Source: Varroa destructor
Taxonomy: Eukaryota; Arthropoda; Arachnida; Mesostigmata; Varroidae
DNA length: 64,000 nucleotides
Reading direction: 5' to 3'
Assembly (NCBI RefSeq): GCF_002443255.2
Contig: NW_019211457.1
Span: forward strand, 23,627,709-23,691,708
In this document: one piece after another, positions 1 through 11,929 of the stretch
Layout of the letters: every line of letters starts with the position of its first letter
How positions within the stretch are numbered: the stretch's first letter is position 1
Translations under genes and position numbers: made by a program
Notes under the pieces: generated by a model
Databases searched by the model: none
Told to the model about the DNA's origin: nothing
The model's input: only the letters and a program-made list of their open reading frames with translations

Positions 1-177
1 GGAAAATGATGAAACAACCCTATAGCAAATTCCAGTACTCGGTTATTTTATTTGCTTTTATATCACGCAATTGTTTTCAGGCTAGCACAATGCCCGTCAC
101 AGACTTTCATAGAACCACAGCTTACAGACTAATATAATAAAGTTCGACAGAAGTTAAATTGAAAAACGATGATTCAT

Positions 178-217
178 TATATATATACACATACACACAC
201 ATATATATATATATATT
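178..217. repeat. Compound TA/CA dinucleotide microsatellite
   Basis: Alternating TA and CA dinucleotides run for about 40 bases with a few interruptions. It is alternating purine-pyrimidine DNA, likely length-polymorphic, with no gene attached. Confidence 0.85.
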
Positions 218-1343
218 AAACGGATATAAAACCTTGGTCGAATATGTTGTATGCGACCCACTAAAATTAGCTGTTCGCTCGTATGCTAAACAAACATCAG
301 ATCTGTTGTTATTATTATAGCATACAAACATATCTGTACATTTTGAAGTTAACATACTTTGATGGATACTTCAGTAGGCGTATACGCCGATTGCGGGTTG
401 CGAAATACAAGCAATCAACAGTCAATCGTTTACGTAAGTATAAATAAGTCATATATAATTTATCTGTCCGATTATGTGAGAATTTTTTTGGACTCACGTA
501 CGACCATTGAACGTTTGCCGTTCCATTTTTGTGCGCTGGGATGGAACCAGCCAACCGCATGATCATTGCTAGGCCAACGCAATTAAGCGTTGATACTCGT
601 GCTATCTATACGCCACACAAAGATCAACGCTCATTAGATTCGCCCGTAGAATCTATTAAAACGCGTATATAGATATCACTATTATTTCGATATGTCTTAC
701 AACGCTGTCCTCTATGGAAGTGTACGGGGCAGAGTTGTCCTAGGAGGTTAGGATTATTTAGGACGAATATTGACACGCTAGAAAACAATGTATGATACAT
801 ACATATATCGTCCGTTGGGGCATGGTGCTAGTTAATCACCCTGTCACGTTTATGAATATTTGATTGTCAACTTATCTAGTAGTTTAGTTCTTTGAAACGA
901 ATGTTTTCCACCCTTGAATTATTATTTTTTTTTTCTTTATTTTATAATTTATATTTCGAATTGGTTCTACGATTATTTTTAACAACGCTAATCATGCTTA
1001 CAACTAATTTAGCCTTTTTTTCAAATAGGGGGAAGTTCGTCAAATACTAGGCATGTCTGAACGAACGGACCCGTTTGTATAAGCAATCTTACAGCTCGCA
1101 TCGATTGCTAACTGTATGACGGCATCGTTTTGTGATCTGCTGAAATCAGATTTTGCCTTATTTCCCTCCCGATTCCTCCATTGTTATTATCTAGTTACAT
1201 AGACACAGGTGGCGTTTCATAAATATTTTTATAAAATCAGGCTGTGTCGCGACGCTCTGTACGTATTAGAAGATTTCAGTTTTGAAAGAGCTTTCACCAT
1301 CCACATGGGAAAGCTGTGGCGCGCTGAATTATTGGCTAACAGC

Positions 1344-1368
1344 AAAAAAAAAAAAAGAAAAAAAAAAA
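1344..1368. repeat. Interrupted poly(A) tract
   Basis: Thirteen A, one G, then eleven A. It lies about 130 bases upstream of the mariner relic. It could be a slippage tract or an old retrotransposon tail; no element body is recognisable upstream. Confidence 0.8.
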
Positions 1369-1494
1369 TACAAGATTATTACGAAAGAGAAAAACAACAT
1401 CTTTTCAATTATTCGCTTCTGATTATTTATTTCGCTTATTACTTTGTGGTCGAGGTAGAATTTTTTTAAGAATTTCCCAAGCACAATATCAAGC

Positions 1495-2480
1495 ATTTGC
1501 TTTCAACCCATTAAAAAAACGTCTGCTACTTATGGGCAAAGTGTGTCACCGGAAGAGATGGCCCAAAGATGGCTATGTCGCTCTCAGTCTGGAAATGTCG
1601 ATATGAAAGGAAGCTCCTCGTGGTGGTCAATTAGTCACCGAAAGAGTTGATGAAATTATTGCCGAAGCTGAACGAAGAATGGCAACGCGTAACTAGTCAC
1701 CAAAAAATTAAAAATTTACCACCAAACGAATTAGATTTAGATGATTTGAAGGAAGCTGATTACAAAAAAGCTTGATGTTTGGGTGTCACAAGAATGAATG
1801 ACTCGATCGTATTTCATTTAAGAAACTCTAAACGCAACGAAACCGGGTGATTGATCATGGATGGTAAAAAGTGGGTCACATACGATGATAGCGAGTAACG
1901 AAAATCTAAGCTAAAAAACACACACTTTACGATTTGTGGTAAAGCCCAGGCCAATGCCAGAGGAAGCGATGCCTTCGGTAGTATTGAAAAGGGATCGTTC
2001 GTTCTAACTTGTTACCGCCCGATTCGAACCACTGCTGTCAACAACTAACAAGAATATACTACGCCACTAAGAAAAATTGACGAGGACTTCGCACTGAGCA
2101 GAAAAGGCGTCGAGGGCATACGTTTTTAGGTAGCTCACAAAAACTAAATAAAGTTAGATGGCAAATTTTATTCCTTCGCAGTGTAGCCTGGAGCTTGCAC
2201 AATCAGATTATCGTCTGTTTCGGTCTATGCAGAACGTTCTTAATAATGCTCGTTTAGTCTTGATTAAGGGATGCAAAAACCACTTGTTACAATTTTTTTG
2301 CTCAGAAACCATATAAATTCTATAGCGATGGGATTATAACGTTTTTAGAAAACAGGCAGAAGGTCACCGACCAAAACACATGCATATTTTGTTCAGTAAT
2401 ACTATTTTAAAGTATAAAAAAATATGTGCTTAAAAATTCGGCTTAAAAAACGGTCAATGCATTTTCGACAACATACATAT
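1495..2480 (+). mobile_element. Degenerate mariner (Tc1/mariner) transposase relic
   Basis: Collinear pieces of a mariner-type D,D34D transposase can be read across three frames. Near 1560-1610 there is an amino-terminal piece containing SQSGNVDMKGS, like the family's SGNFDVKD segment. Next comes VTERVDEIIAEAERR. KKLDVWVSQE at 1765-1794 matches the family WVPHEL signature. Then come a KKWVTYDD piece, an LLP...CQQL piece near 2011-2050, and SLELAQSDYRLFRSMQN at 2185-2235, matching the SPDLAPSDYHLF motif with its last catalytic Asp (2206-2208) intact. The block that should carry the second Asp (normally in a HDNARPH-like motif) appears deleted around 2130, and the first Asp motif is altered. 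Many stops and at least three frameshifts make it inactive. A remnant of the family's C-terminal FF...K.FYxxGI segment follows to about 2380. Terminal inverted repeats were not located, so both ends are approximate. Confidence 0.88.
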
Positions 2481-2489
2481 TACAATTTA

Positions 2490-3307
2490 AAACAAGCATC
2501 ACAATAGTTACCATCTTTTAACGTCGTAGAGGATACGAAAATTCGAGTCCACACCGCATTTGTGGTAAAGGCACCCTAATATCATCTTTATATTTGTTGA
2601 TCATACTATGTTACAAGCATATTACGAGGTATAATACTATAGGGGTATATGCTCAGTATATGTATTTTACCAGCGTTTAATAATTTTACTCTACTCGAAT
2701 ACGTTTGTGCATTTCTGTAGGCGTATATTTTCGTTCCCTTCAAATTCAATGTCAACGGGTTCGCGGTATAAGCACAGTGGTAGGTTTCTCGTCCGCCGTA
2801 AAATCCGTTTTCTAGATACAGCTTGTCGTCAAGCATGTCATATGTACCTTTTTAAACCGCGTGATCCTTCATCTAAGGACAGGGTTTCCAGCGACCCAGG
2901 TAAGCCTAAACTGTCTTATTCTGATGCCTATCAATAAAACTTTGTGGATGACTACACTGGCCATTGTTTTGTAGGGCGAACCAAAAGTTAGCATGCCATC
3001 TGTATGCCTTCAGAATGGGTGTTTTTGTACGTGTTTTTATATGCGCGTTACGTACATGATCTATAGCGTACATGGAAGGCCAAATGTCAACTAAATTTTC
3101 CCTCAGGGTCAGTTGCATAACTCGATTCACTTCGCGTGATTTTGAACTATGGCCTTGCATAGCTCAGCGTTAGTTGTCCCATTCACTTTACCAATACGGG
3201 GCCCCAGATCGTGTTGTAGTGCGCATTCTCGTTACCATTTGTCACACCCACTGTCCTTCGCATATCTCTACAGCAAAGGCCTAAAGCTTCAAACCGCTAG
3301 TCGATAG
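2490..3307. other. Spacer between mariner relic and 3.3-kb exon candidate
   Basis: I see no supported gene. Short open frames exist on both strands but lack splice sites or a start context. The last 100 bases are pyrimidine-rich and contain several possible splice acceptors, which lead into the candidate exon at 3322. Confidence 0.5.
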
Positions 3308-3321
3308 GCCAACTTGTCTAG

Positions 3322-3544
3322 CAGGACGCTATTGGTTGTTGGATTGGCAAGCTCAGTGCTAGGTGCCGCAGTGATCCCGTCACTTGCTCGGCCGGTTCGT
3401 GAGTTCTCTGGTCTTTCTATAACTTCGAGTCGCTCTGAAATTTCTGATCAATCATCTCAATGTTATGTTTATCACCTACAAGTTTCACCCGTGTTCTGTG
3501 CGAGACTTCCGAAGTGTCACCCTGGCATTCTGCCCGCTTCAATC
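3322..3544 (+). CDS. Candidate internal exon with hydrophobic, signal-like start
   Basis: A 74-codon open segment follows an acceptor (...TTGTCTAG, 3320-3321) and ends at a consensus donor (ATC|GTAAGT, GT at 3545-3546), phase 0. The peptide opens with a hydrophobic run (LLVVGLASSVLGAAV), then SLARPVREFSG, a Ser-rich stretch, and a Cys-containing tail (FCARLPKCHPG). The frame upstream is closed by TAG at 3305-3307, so an upstream exon would be needed. The hydrophobic run could be a secretion signal or a membrane segment. No family is recognised. The evidence is the consensus donor plus composition; an accidental ORF of this size is possible. Confidence 0.28.
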
Positions 3545-3562
3545 GTAAGTTCTTCAAAAAAT

Positions 3563-3588
3563 AGACGCCACTCGAAAGTGTGGCGTCT
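3563..3588. repeat. 9-bp perfect hairpin
   Basis: AGACGCCAC (3563-3571) and its exact complement GTGGCGTCT (3580-3588) flank an 8-nt loop. It sits 19 nt after the consensus donor at 3545, so it would lie at the 5' end of an intron if the 3322-3544 exon is real. It is GC-rich for this neighbourhood. Function unknown. Confidence 0.75.
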
Positions 3589-3655
3589 GATCGTTACCTA
3601 TTGCAAATGCAGTGATATATTACTCCTTGTTTGTGTACCAATACAGAAGGAAAAC

Positions 3656-3685
3656 GACCTAACCTAACCTAACCTGACCTGACCT
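3656..3685 (-). repeat. Interstitial telomere-type array, (AACCT)n
   Basis: Six consecutive 5-mers, GACCT, AACCT x3, GACCT x2, with no interruption. AACCT is the complement of TTAGG, the canonical arthropod telomere repeat. Outer units have drifted A to G while the middle three are perfect. The array is internal, with ordinary sequence on both sides, so it is an interstitial telomeric sequence and not a chromosome end. Origin by break repair with telomerase or by insertion is inference. Confidence 0.85.
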
Positions 3686-3997
3686 ATACATTGAAGCACT
3701 TTATAGCTATTGAATCTTAAAGATACGTTAGCGCTGCGATGGTATCGTGGCAAGAGTAGTATTAGTATTAGGGTACCACTGTACAAATGTTGCACAGTTA
3801 AATTTGTTTTTTATTGCAATAACACGCGCATCTCCTGCTCTTTGAGAAATTACTTCATTTCGAGTCTCGTTGATTAGAGTTACCTTGGACATTAACCATA
3901 TTTCATATTCTGACAAACGTTCCATTCGGGTCGCCGATGTTTTCGTCCCAAAAAAAGACGCAACGATGCCTCCTGTTATAACTTCCGCTAACATTTT

Positions 3998-4041
3998 CTT
4001 AATGAGAAACATTATATATATATATATTGTTTCTCATTAAG
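3998..4041. repeat. Perfect 13-bp inverted repeat around an AT core
   Basis: CTTAATGAGAAAC (3998-4010) and GTTTCTCATTAAG (4029-4041) are exact reverse complements separated by an 18-nt core made almost entirely of TA. The whole 44-bp block could extrude as a cruciform. It might be the fused ends of a small mobile element or a simple palindrome; no flanking target duplication was found. Confidence 0.85.
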
Positions 4042-4049
4042 ATTTCTCA

Positions 4050-5800
4050 TATATATCTATATGGGACGTCCATTTTTATTTACTTTTACGATACCTTCTT
4101 GTGCAACTCAGTCAACTGCCACTGGGACGAGTGCTGTAAGATGTACTTTTAGCGATTTACTCTACCCACGAAATAATAGCAGGACTAAATATGCTTGTTA
4201 AAAGCGCATTTGAGATAGAAATCTCTGAAGGTTCAAAATTGCTAGGCTGATTTTGGATAGTCTTATAGTGATTGAAAATTTTCACGTTTATCATTTCTTC
4301 ACCACTAGCGTATGCCTTGTCCTTTTCAGTGGAAATGCGACTTATGTCAAGAAACATTACTACCGAGTAGTACCGAGAATGTCATAACTATTAGGACATT
4401 TAATGAAAGGATCGAACGTTTGGTACTAGTTAACGTAAGAACCGCCTATGAATCGGACAAATCATTTTCGCATGGATTTAGAAGTACAGTAAGACAAGAT
4501 CAAGGTAATAAGAAGCATCGGACTTGGCTTGGAATCATAACAAGAAACCGTCTAGGGTGTACCGCGTTAAATATAAGAGAAGTTGATTTTTTTTCCGCCA
4601 TACGTTTATTTTACACTTCATAGCGGCTATCACGAGTTTCCCAAATTGGGAAAATGTTCAAACTCACCCATTCTGGATGGGTTTAAAGATTTCTATAATC
4701 TTCTGATCTTCCGTCGCATAATAAGTGATGAACGAGACGAAACGTACAGAAATGTAGACGGCGGCAAGATGATTGATTGTTAAACGCAGATTTACAATAT
4801 GCTTTCAATAATTGCATCATGAATGAAGAAGAATTCTGAATGGCTTCAAGCAACGGTACTTCGACTGGGCAAATTATCAAAAACTGAATGGATAAATTTA
4901 ATATCACGTATTCCGATAAAAAGTTTGGTACATTCTAAACTAGGGCAAATTAGACACCAAGGAAGAGCTTCGAAAAACTGAATTCCAATGCCCTTTCATT
5001 CTGCCTGCACGCTAACTAGCGGAAGCTTATAATTAATTTAATAGAAGAAGGAAATGATTCTGTTTTTTTCAATTCCATCGATGATGAGAATGCTTGTGTG
5101 TGATCTAACTTACAATAGTTCACTCTAATGGAAAAATATATTGGTTCATTTGGACGAAAACGCGCAGTTGAATGATTACCTCGTCACTCCTCATTTACTC
5201 CCTAATTATTCTCTTTCGCATATTACAGTGAGTATTTGCCTAGGGATCTTGGCCTAGCCAAAAGGGACTGGGCCGTCCTTTGCCATCAAAAGCGTCCATG
5301 GCTTTTCTTCCTCTGCTTTATTCCTTTCATTGTTACCGTGTGGATTAGCTGGAAGGGCAAGACGGTCTCATAACAAAACTGTTTACAGCAGCCGATTTGC
5401 GAGAACGAGAGGTTTTACATATTCACAGTCCTTTACTCTTCGGCGTTCGATCGATCCGATGTTGCCGCTCAGCTGCGACTGCTGTCCTAGAGCTTTAAAC
5501 AAGCCTAGACGATCGTCACGAAGTAGCGTTACAAGCAGTACATAGCTACCCCGAGTCTTTCGCTGCATTTGCAACTGTGTCTCAGTGCCAGTACTCGTTT
5601 CCAGTTCCAGACCTTTGCCTTTTTTCTTCTGTCGCATCTTTCGTCCGCGCATTTCTTCCTCTTGTCGCAGCTGTCCTCAGCGTTGTCTGCCGTATTCGCA
5701 TGACCTAATCAGCTTAGATAAGGAGAGCTTAGTTAGTTAGGCTGTATGTGACAATATACAAAGAGAATGAAAGAAGCGTAGGATTAATTGAAGCAACAGA
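4050..5800. other. Spacer with a GC-richer part at 5.3-5.7 kb
   Basis: 4050-5270 holds only short frames without support. From 5270 base composition becomes GC-richer. On the minus strand there is an open frame at 5652-5383 (starts near residues RGRKMRQKKKGKG, later LLRDDRLGLFKALG). An overlapping minus frame beginning after a CTGATTAG acceptor near 5705 reads a charged Cys-containing segment (CDKRKKCADERCDRRKK). Either could be an exon. They exclude each other and neither is recognised. Confidence 0.3.
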
Positions 5801-5809
5801 AGGACGAGA

Positions 5810-6180
5810 ATGAAAAAACCAGCGAGAGGCGAGGTTTTCCTGCTGCTGCTGCTTTTGCTGTTCATCCTATCCGCATCATACACTAGATGGTGTTCTCAAT
5901 GCTGAGTTTTTCTCGAAAAAGCGTAACCAGTAAAGACGGTAGCCGAGTTCCCCATTTCCATCCGACGAGTTCACCGGCAACATCAAGAACACGGCCTGCC
6001 ATCGACAACGCAGATATGGGATCTAAGACTATACCGGGAACGGCCATAGAGGTTGAAGTGAAGACGACCATACACGGCAGTACTGAGGATAGGAGCACTA
6101 GCGGTACAAAGGAGACAAGACGCAGAAAAGACAGTGGAAGCAGTAGCACAGGCAGATGGTTTGCTGCATTTGTCGCTTGA
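5810..6180 (+). CDS. Signal-peptide ORF overlapping a Ser/Thr-rich frame
   Basis: ATG at 5810 (A at -3, good context) starts a 31-codon frame ending with TGA at 5903-5905. It reads MKKPARGE, a run of seven Leu, FILSAS and YTR, a textbook signal peptide or membrane anchor encoded by a CTG repeat. A second frame begins at ATG 5887, shifted relative to the first, and runs to 6180. It is polar, Ser/Thr/Arg-rich and ends in RRRKDSGSSSTGRW. The two are in phase if GT at 5834 (after GGCGAG) is joined to the AG just before 5887, removing 53 nt including the Leu run, but that donor (GTTTTC) is poor. A frameshift or two unrelated frames are alternatives. Confidence 0.25.
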
Positions 6181-6189
6181 TACCAGATG

Positions 6190-9100
6190 CATAGATGCCC
6201 AGTGCGGCCCTCCGCTTTACCCGAATCCCAAGCTTTTCCCTTTTTGCCGCCCCCTGCCCGACTCGCTGAGAATTAAGAATCTAGCCTAGCAACACAGATG
6301 AGGCGCAACGACCGTGCGGCAACGGTCGCATAAACGAGCCGGTATGAAAGACCAGCAACAAAGCTACCATGATTTAGTTATTATCAATTGTAGCACCAGA
6401 GCAGAACATCATGAGTTAAATTTGAATGAACTTGCACGATACGTAAGCTACGACAGTGAAAGGCCTGCTGGGGGCTAAAAACTAGATGGCAGTATGAGAA
6501 CATACATTGGCAAGTAGTGGTATGAACCAGGCATCGTTAGATAAGGTACCATTTCAATAAGGTTATTTGAAGCAGGCTTGAAATATCTCGTGTAAGGGGC
6601 TAAAGCCAGCCCATCTCGATTTTCTTTACTCACTTCTCGTATCCATTCATTTTTTTGGCCTTCGGCTTCCTTCAACTTTCAATTTCATGCTTTGCACACA
6701 CATAACAAAATGGGTTTTGACATACCTTGATTTCACATAAAGTTGTTTTTGGAAAGTAAAACGACAATAGACGCTTACAGCTGCTCTCCTAATCCTTACA
6801 AGGCGCGAATGAGCAGCAAACTATTTGTGTCCATTTTTCGAAGAAAAACGAATACCGTTTCCATTTTTCGAAGACTCTTCCTCGTACTGATCACTTAGTT
6901 TTGTCGATTGCTTTTGCATAATATGGGTCGCGCTTTAGCGTTACCCGCGTCGAGCGATTCTCGTCTATCCAAGTACCAAACTGTAAGTTCACGGACTCGA
7001 AGCACCCCGTAAGTGATTGAAGGAGACAGGCAGGATTGTCGCTTAAATGGCCGACGACAGTCAAGATCTAGATAATGACATCTAACCTGCTAAATGTTAC
7101 TACGCTGTCGTTTTCTTGACAATTGTTTAAGCATACCATAATTATCTCTAGTACACGAAGTCCAAATCTAGCACACAAGCCAGTTGTATAAATACGAGCC
7201 GAGCTGAAATTATTCGTTAAACGAAATACTGGTTTCTGCGTATGTCGCGTCGGCTACTTCGATTACATTTGCTGAAACGATTTCCCACAGGTTCTTAGAA
7301 ATGTCTCTTTTTTTACTGCAACCCACTTTAGGACTTCTGCTTTTTTGGTTCATTTTGTGTCATCATCTTAGAAATAAATTCCGAAAAGCCTGATTCATTT
7401 TACCTCTCCAATCAACGGTCCATTAACTTTTATACCCCCGCTGCCCCTGGCCGAATACTGAAGGCGATTAGTTTAATCTGCATACCTCAACGGCCCGTTT
7501 AAAGATTCCAATTATGCAGATCAGATTTGCGAGTGAGCTCCAAAGCCATTATCGCTCTAACGCACGTTGCCACCACACAAATTCTGAAGGCTAGATTTTT
7601 TCTGTACTGCGGCAGAGAAATGCTTTATAGGACATCGGCTGTTGTGGTCAATGTGATTGCAAGATGAAGTGACAGCGTATTTCTTTAAGGACTCTAACTA
7701 GTGCAACAGTCCCGAGTGTAACTTTCCCACATTTAACAGAAAGTTCAACTAGATAGGACATAATGGCCTTCCAAAACAAGCAGTTTTTATCCATACTCAA
7801 TTTTATCTGAGAGGTAACAAATTGAATCATTTCAATATCTCTGCTTGTTCGATACTCCAGCTAAAAACAAGTTGATTACATTAACGGCAGCATAACGATC
7901 TGTAAGCTGCAATTAATAACAAGATAATTCTTCTTTTTTTTTTTCTCTTTCTTCGGTTACTGTCATTGGCTTTCATAATCAACTTCGCAAAACAAGCAGA
8001 TATTTAACTATTAAATATATGATACGGAGCAACGAAGGAACTGGCGACAGCTCAGTCCTCATCACGCCAAATGTATATTGTCCAACTTAATGGGCATAGC
8101 CATCTGCGAGACAGTTAGCCGTCTTTTCGGCTTTTCTACGGCATTTAATCAATTGTATCCCCTTCAAATATTCGAATATGCCGCCGGATGGTCTCTGTTT
8201 TTTCAGCATCTGTAGCATTACGAAATGAGTGTATTGTAGTCAACTTAATGATGTGTAATAAAGTTAGTAGAAAGTAACGTTTTTGTCTTTGTTATTGTTG
8301 TCTACTGTTTGTTACTCTAACATTTTCAGCGCATCGATGAGTCGAATTATTACTATATATATATATATATATATATATTTAGGATCGTATTATTTTTACC
8401 CGGCCTCCAGCCACTCGGGGGTCGTCCAATTATAATGTTTCACGGAAACAATCCAGCCCTATTCTCGACATAGAGAGGCGTAATGGTTTCCCACACTTTT
8501 TGCATCTTCCGCCCCTGACGCAAAGTGGAACTCCATTAAATTGTCGATTGTTTTCGTTTATCCTAAGTCAATGATTCGAATTTTACATCCTAGACTATCA
8601 TTACGCATCGCTTATGGCTCCCAATATGAAACGAAGCATAGATACGCCAGATGTGCAGCCTGGATATCTCGTTGAAAATCCTCGTAATCAGAGCTAATAA
8701 TCTTCAACAATTAAATAAATAGTACTTTTTCAAGGCAGGGTACCTATAATTGACTTATTGTGATAGATGCCTCCTTCTAGTTTTAGTAGCCTTCATACGT
8801 CACTCAAAAATGACCTCGATTCAATCAAATTTAGTCCGATCTTACTATGACGTATTTATTGCAGGCTTTGATTTAAAATTTGAGTATTCGAAAAGCTTTA
8901 TTTATTTTTATTTTGTAGTTTTTTTAACGGCCCCTTACTTTTGTTGCCTCATTAGAAAACTCGCCGCCATCTTCAGTTTCTTTCAATGCTTATATAGCCC
9001 CGGTACTCGGACAAAAGGCATTTTGTCGTTGCGCGCTCATGTGTAATGCTAACCAAAAATTGATACCAAAGTGAAAATCGGTTCTTACTGGTTTCCTATA

Positions 9101-9190
9101 CTCTTTCCAGATCTACCTTTTACCAGTGCCTCTATTTGTCTTGTTCCTCCTGCAAATCAATAAAACCCCAAAAGTGCTCGGGCAATATAG
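6190..9190. other. Long spacer, no supported gene
   Basis: Mostly AT-rich sequence with T-runs. A consensus donor motif occurs near 6982 without an exon that convinces me, and there is a pure TA array at 8354-8378. 8700-9046 has an open frame rich in aromatic residues but no start context or splice sites. I see nothing else. Confidence 0.5.
8354..8378. repeat. (TA)n microsatellite
   Basis: About 12 uninterrupted TA units. Likely hypervariable in length; no gene association. Confidence 0.92.
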
Positions 9191-9198
9191 GCACTTAC

Positions 9199-9310
9199 CG
9201 AACCTCCAAGCCACAGCTGAACGGCGAAATCGTATTAACGCCCACTCTGCTCTCACGAAATTCAACGACCCCACTGATGCACTTCGTTATGGATGTACCG
9301 TAATTCGGAA
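9199..9310 (-). CDS. Candidate internal exon, 112 nt, minus strand
   Basis: On the minus strand, an acceptor (ACTCACAG, ending at 9311) and a consensus donor (TTCG|GTAAGTGCC, GT at 9198-9197) bound 112 nt. Only one of the three frames is open (2 + 36 codons + 2). It reads NYGTSITKCISGVVEF and later NTISPFSCGLEV. A plus-strand frame over the same bases is also open (9126-9323, no clear start). No family is recognised; a donor with a single open frame is the only evidence. Confidence 0.25.
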
Positions 9311-9329
9311 CTGTGAGTCTTAAATTTGT

Positions 9330-11925
9330 CCTAGTTTTCACTGGGGCTGTTCATCGACCATCTGCTGGGAACAAGGATTCCCAATCTTCATATCGCCGGT
9401 TATTATTATATCAGTTTTGGCACAGGTCTCCAAATATCAATATATTTTTTGGTGGAAAGTAAATTAAGGCTACGAAGGATCTGCCTGAGTTCCTTTCGCT
9501 CTTGTCCTCTTTCACCCTGTACTTGGTATCAGACCTTCAATTTCACTGTCTTATTGCAGCATTTTTACTAACCTCGCGATATTTGGATGCGTTCTTCAAG
9601 CTATGGCTTTATGGACAACCTGTATAAACCAAAATATAAAAACCAAAATGTTTTTAGTTTTTACATGCTATCGGCCATACCCTAGCTCCGCATATGGTCG
9701 AATTCAAAACACAACACATATTATGTCGTTTTCAATCTAAGCTCCGCCATTTTCATTCCTTTATGATAGGAACTTCTTTTTAGATTTTAGTATGAAATAA
9801 AACATTACATTATGTATATCGCAAACATTGAGAATGAAATATCTGAGTATAAAAATCCGCACTTCAAATTTCTTCGAAGATCCTTTAGCACTATTGTTAT
9901 TTGGCATCATTTCCGCACTTCTGTTATACTTCACTGTTATTTTTATTCGATCTCATATTATGTCACTCTGCTTTGATTGCTTGTTGTTATTCTCATAGTC
10001 CCTATAAACGGTATTACTACATTAGTCAGGACAGGCATGGCCTGTTATTACTCACTGAATGTTGTGCGTAATAGAGGATCCTTATCGTTTGGCATCAATG
10101 TCCGACGTTATCTTTGATGCGAACTTTTCTGGTTTATAATCATCACACAGTTTTGTCTCAGGTGATACTAACTTCTCTAGCCCTTTTTTGATATTTTTTG
10201 ATCCTCTTGACCGTGTTTGAAGGCCTAAGCTAAGAAGTTGTCGCCTCCACTGATCACTGCCCAGAAAGATATGAAAAGGTGCGACCCAAATGCTAAAGGA
10301 GATAGACCCAATCTAGGATAACACTTTAAAGTTGGAAGAGTCCTTTAGATTGCTGAATATGTTCGCCTGTAGCAAACAACCATAAGCTACTTTTATCGTT
10401 TTACCTTATGAATGTGCTATCTTAAAAAAAATCCACGCCCTTCTAAATATTTTACGATCCAGTGGCTAGTCTCCTAATCTGATATCTGCTGAAGTAAAAG
10501 AAAATTACTGTGAAGGAAATATGCAAAATAAAGCACCATAGGGCCGAAACTGTGTTGAAACACTGAAGCTGGAACAGTAAACGTATAAACATTTAAAATA
10601 TTGAATTTTTCTGAAAAATTTTTGAAAAATGAATGTTGGTGTATTTATACAAGCATATAATAGATATATCAGTTATTCTGCTTTGTCTACTACTAAGATT
10701 GTTATTTACTTGATGGCGAAGCGCTTCGCAGAGAAAATGTGTTTGCCATGGAAATTCAGTAGTCCATACCAATGGGGCTTCCCTATAAATAGCATATCCT
10801 CCATCCATTAGCCGCCGCGGTTTACAGCAGCCTTGCCTGCCGTTAGGATATGTTAACGGCTATACCATCAATCACCGTCAGTCAGGTACCCATTACCCAT
10901 GACATACTTGCATACTACATAGATTCCTAAACCTTGCATGGTCGTGCGACGTTTCAGCGCATATTCGGTGGCCTTATTTCTAATCTTGTGTTTCTGTCTT
11001 CCTATATAGAAGTTGTATATTATAGACATGCTCACAAGAAGCACGCACTTCGCTCGATCAGATCCTAATTTTCAGTATTAACGTGACCACAGTTGCAGAA
11101 CACAAATGTTTTCCATACTGGCTTCGTGATCTTGGTTAACGTGCAGCCGTATCTGGATTTCCGCTTTTTTTCCTAGTTAAGAAAAGTACGCAGTTCTACG
11201 TAGAAAGTATCTAAAATTAGAAATCTTATGAGGCATGAATATGTTCGTTTGTGTTAGTACTTTCTTCCGCAAGGTTACAGGTCACTGGTGATGATTCAAG
11301 ACGACATCTTCTTAGGGATGAAAGTACTGTGCATGCAAGCTTACTAGATGGAACACTTTATATTATTTCTTTTTAATGTTAACCTCTGTTTCAACGTGCG
11401 ACACGCTTTTTTTTTGTACCTATTGAGATAGAATTCTTGTCGAAAGACCCATTAGAGGTCTGCATTTGAAAACTGCCCAACAGCCCACGGTTTTCCTTCT
11501 ACCGACTTCTCTCGACAGAACTTGTCCGCTACAAATGTTGATGAAGAGCAACAAACCACTGCCATTGGGCGCCATCGCCAAAATGCCATGACACTGGCAA
11601 GGAATTATTCTTAGCCTTCCTAGAATACACCTTTGAGTAGTATTACCACCGGTACATTTATGCCAGTAGATGGACCATTAAAAAGCATGAAAGATCCAAG
11701 GTTTCGATGTAGCTAATGTAGTAGGGGATAATCTACATGAAAATTGCAGGAAGTCCTTGTAGTAATCTAGGTAAAATAATATCTTGGTAGATGGTGAAAG
11801 ACAACCTAAGCTCGACCTTAAAACTAACAGATATTCCTGCCAAATATAATATTGTAACTCAAAAAATCCTTACTATTTTTGATTTTATTTTTATCAAGTT
11901 GAAGAAGAATTTCTTACGTCCTTTT
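9330..11925. other. Spacer, no supported gene
   Basis: AT-rich sequence without a supported exon. The short ORFs around 10.6-10.8 kb overlap each other on opposite strands and have no splice signals. I see no repeats of note. Confidence 0.5.
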
Positions 11926-11929
11926 GTAT

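Larger units (their letters stand above)
1..1494. other. AT-rich spacer before the first mariner relic
   Basis: No gene is supported here. The stretch holds a compound TA/CA microsatellite near 178-217, an interrupted A-run at 1344-1368, and an isolated consensus splice donor (GTAAGT) near 431 with no convincing exon attached. The few open frames are short and low-complexity. It may be intergenic or intronic; the sequence does not decide. Confidence 0.6.

Noticed and set aside
3728..4012. 94-codon minus-strand ORF ending in the palindrome arm
   Set aside because: Its first codons lie in the inverted repeat; no start context or splice site supports it.
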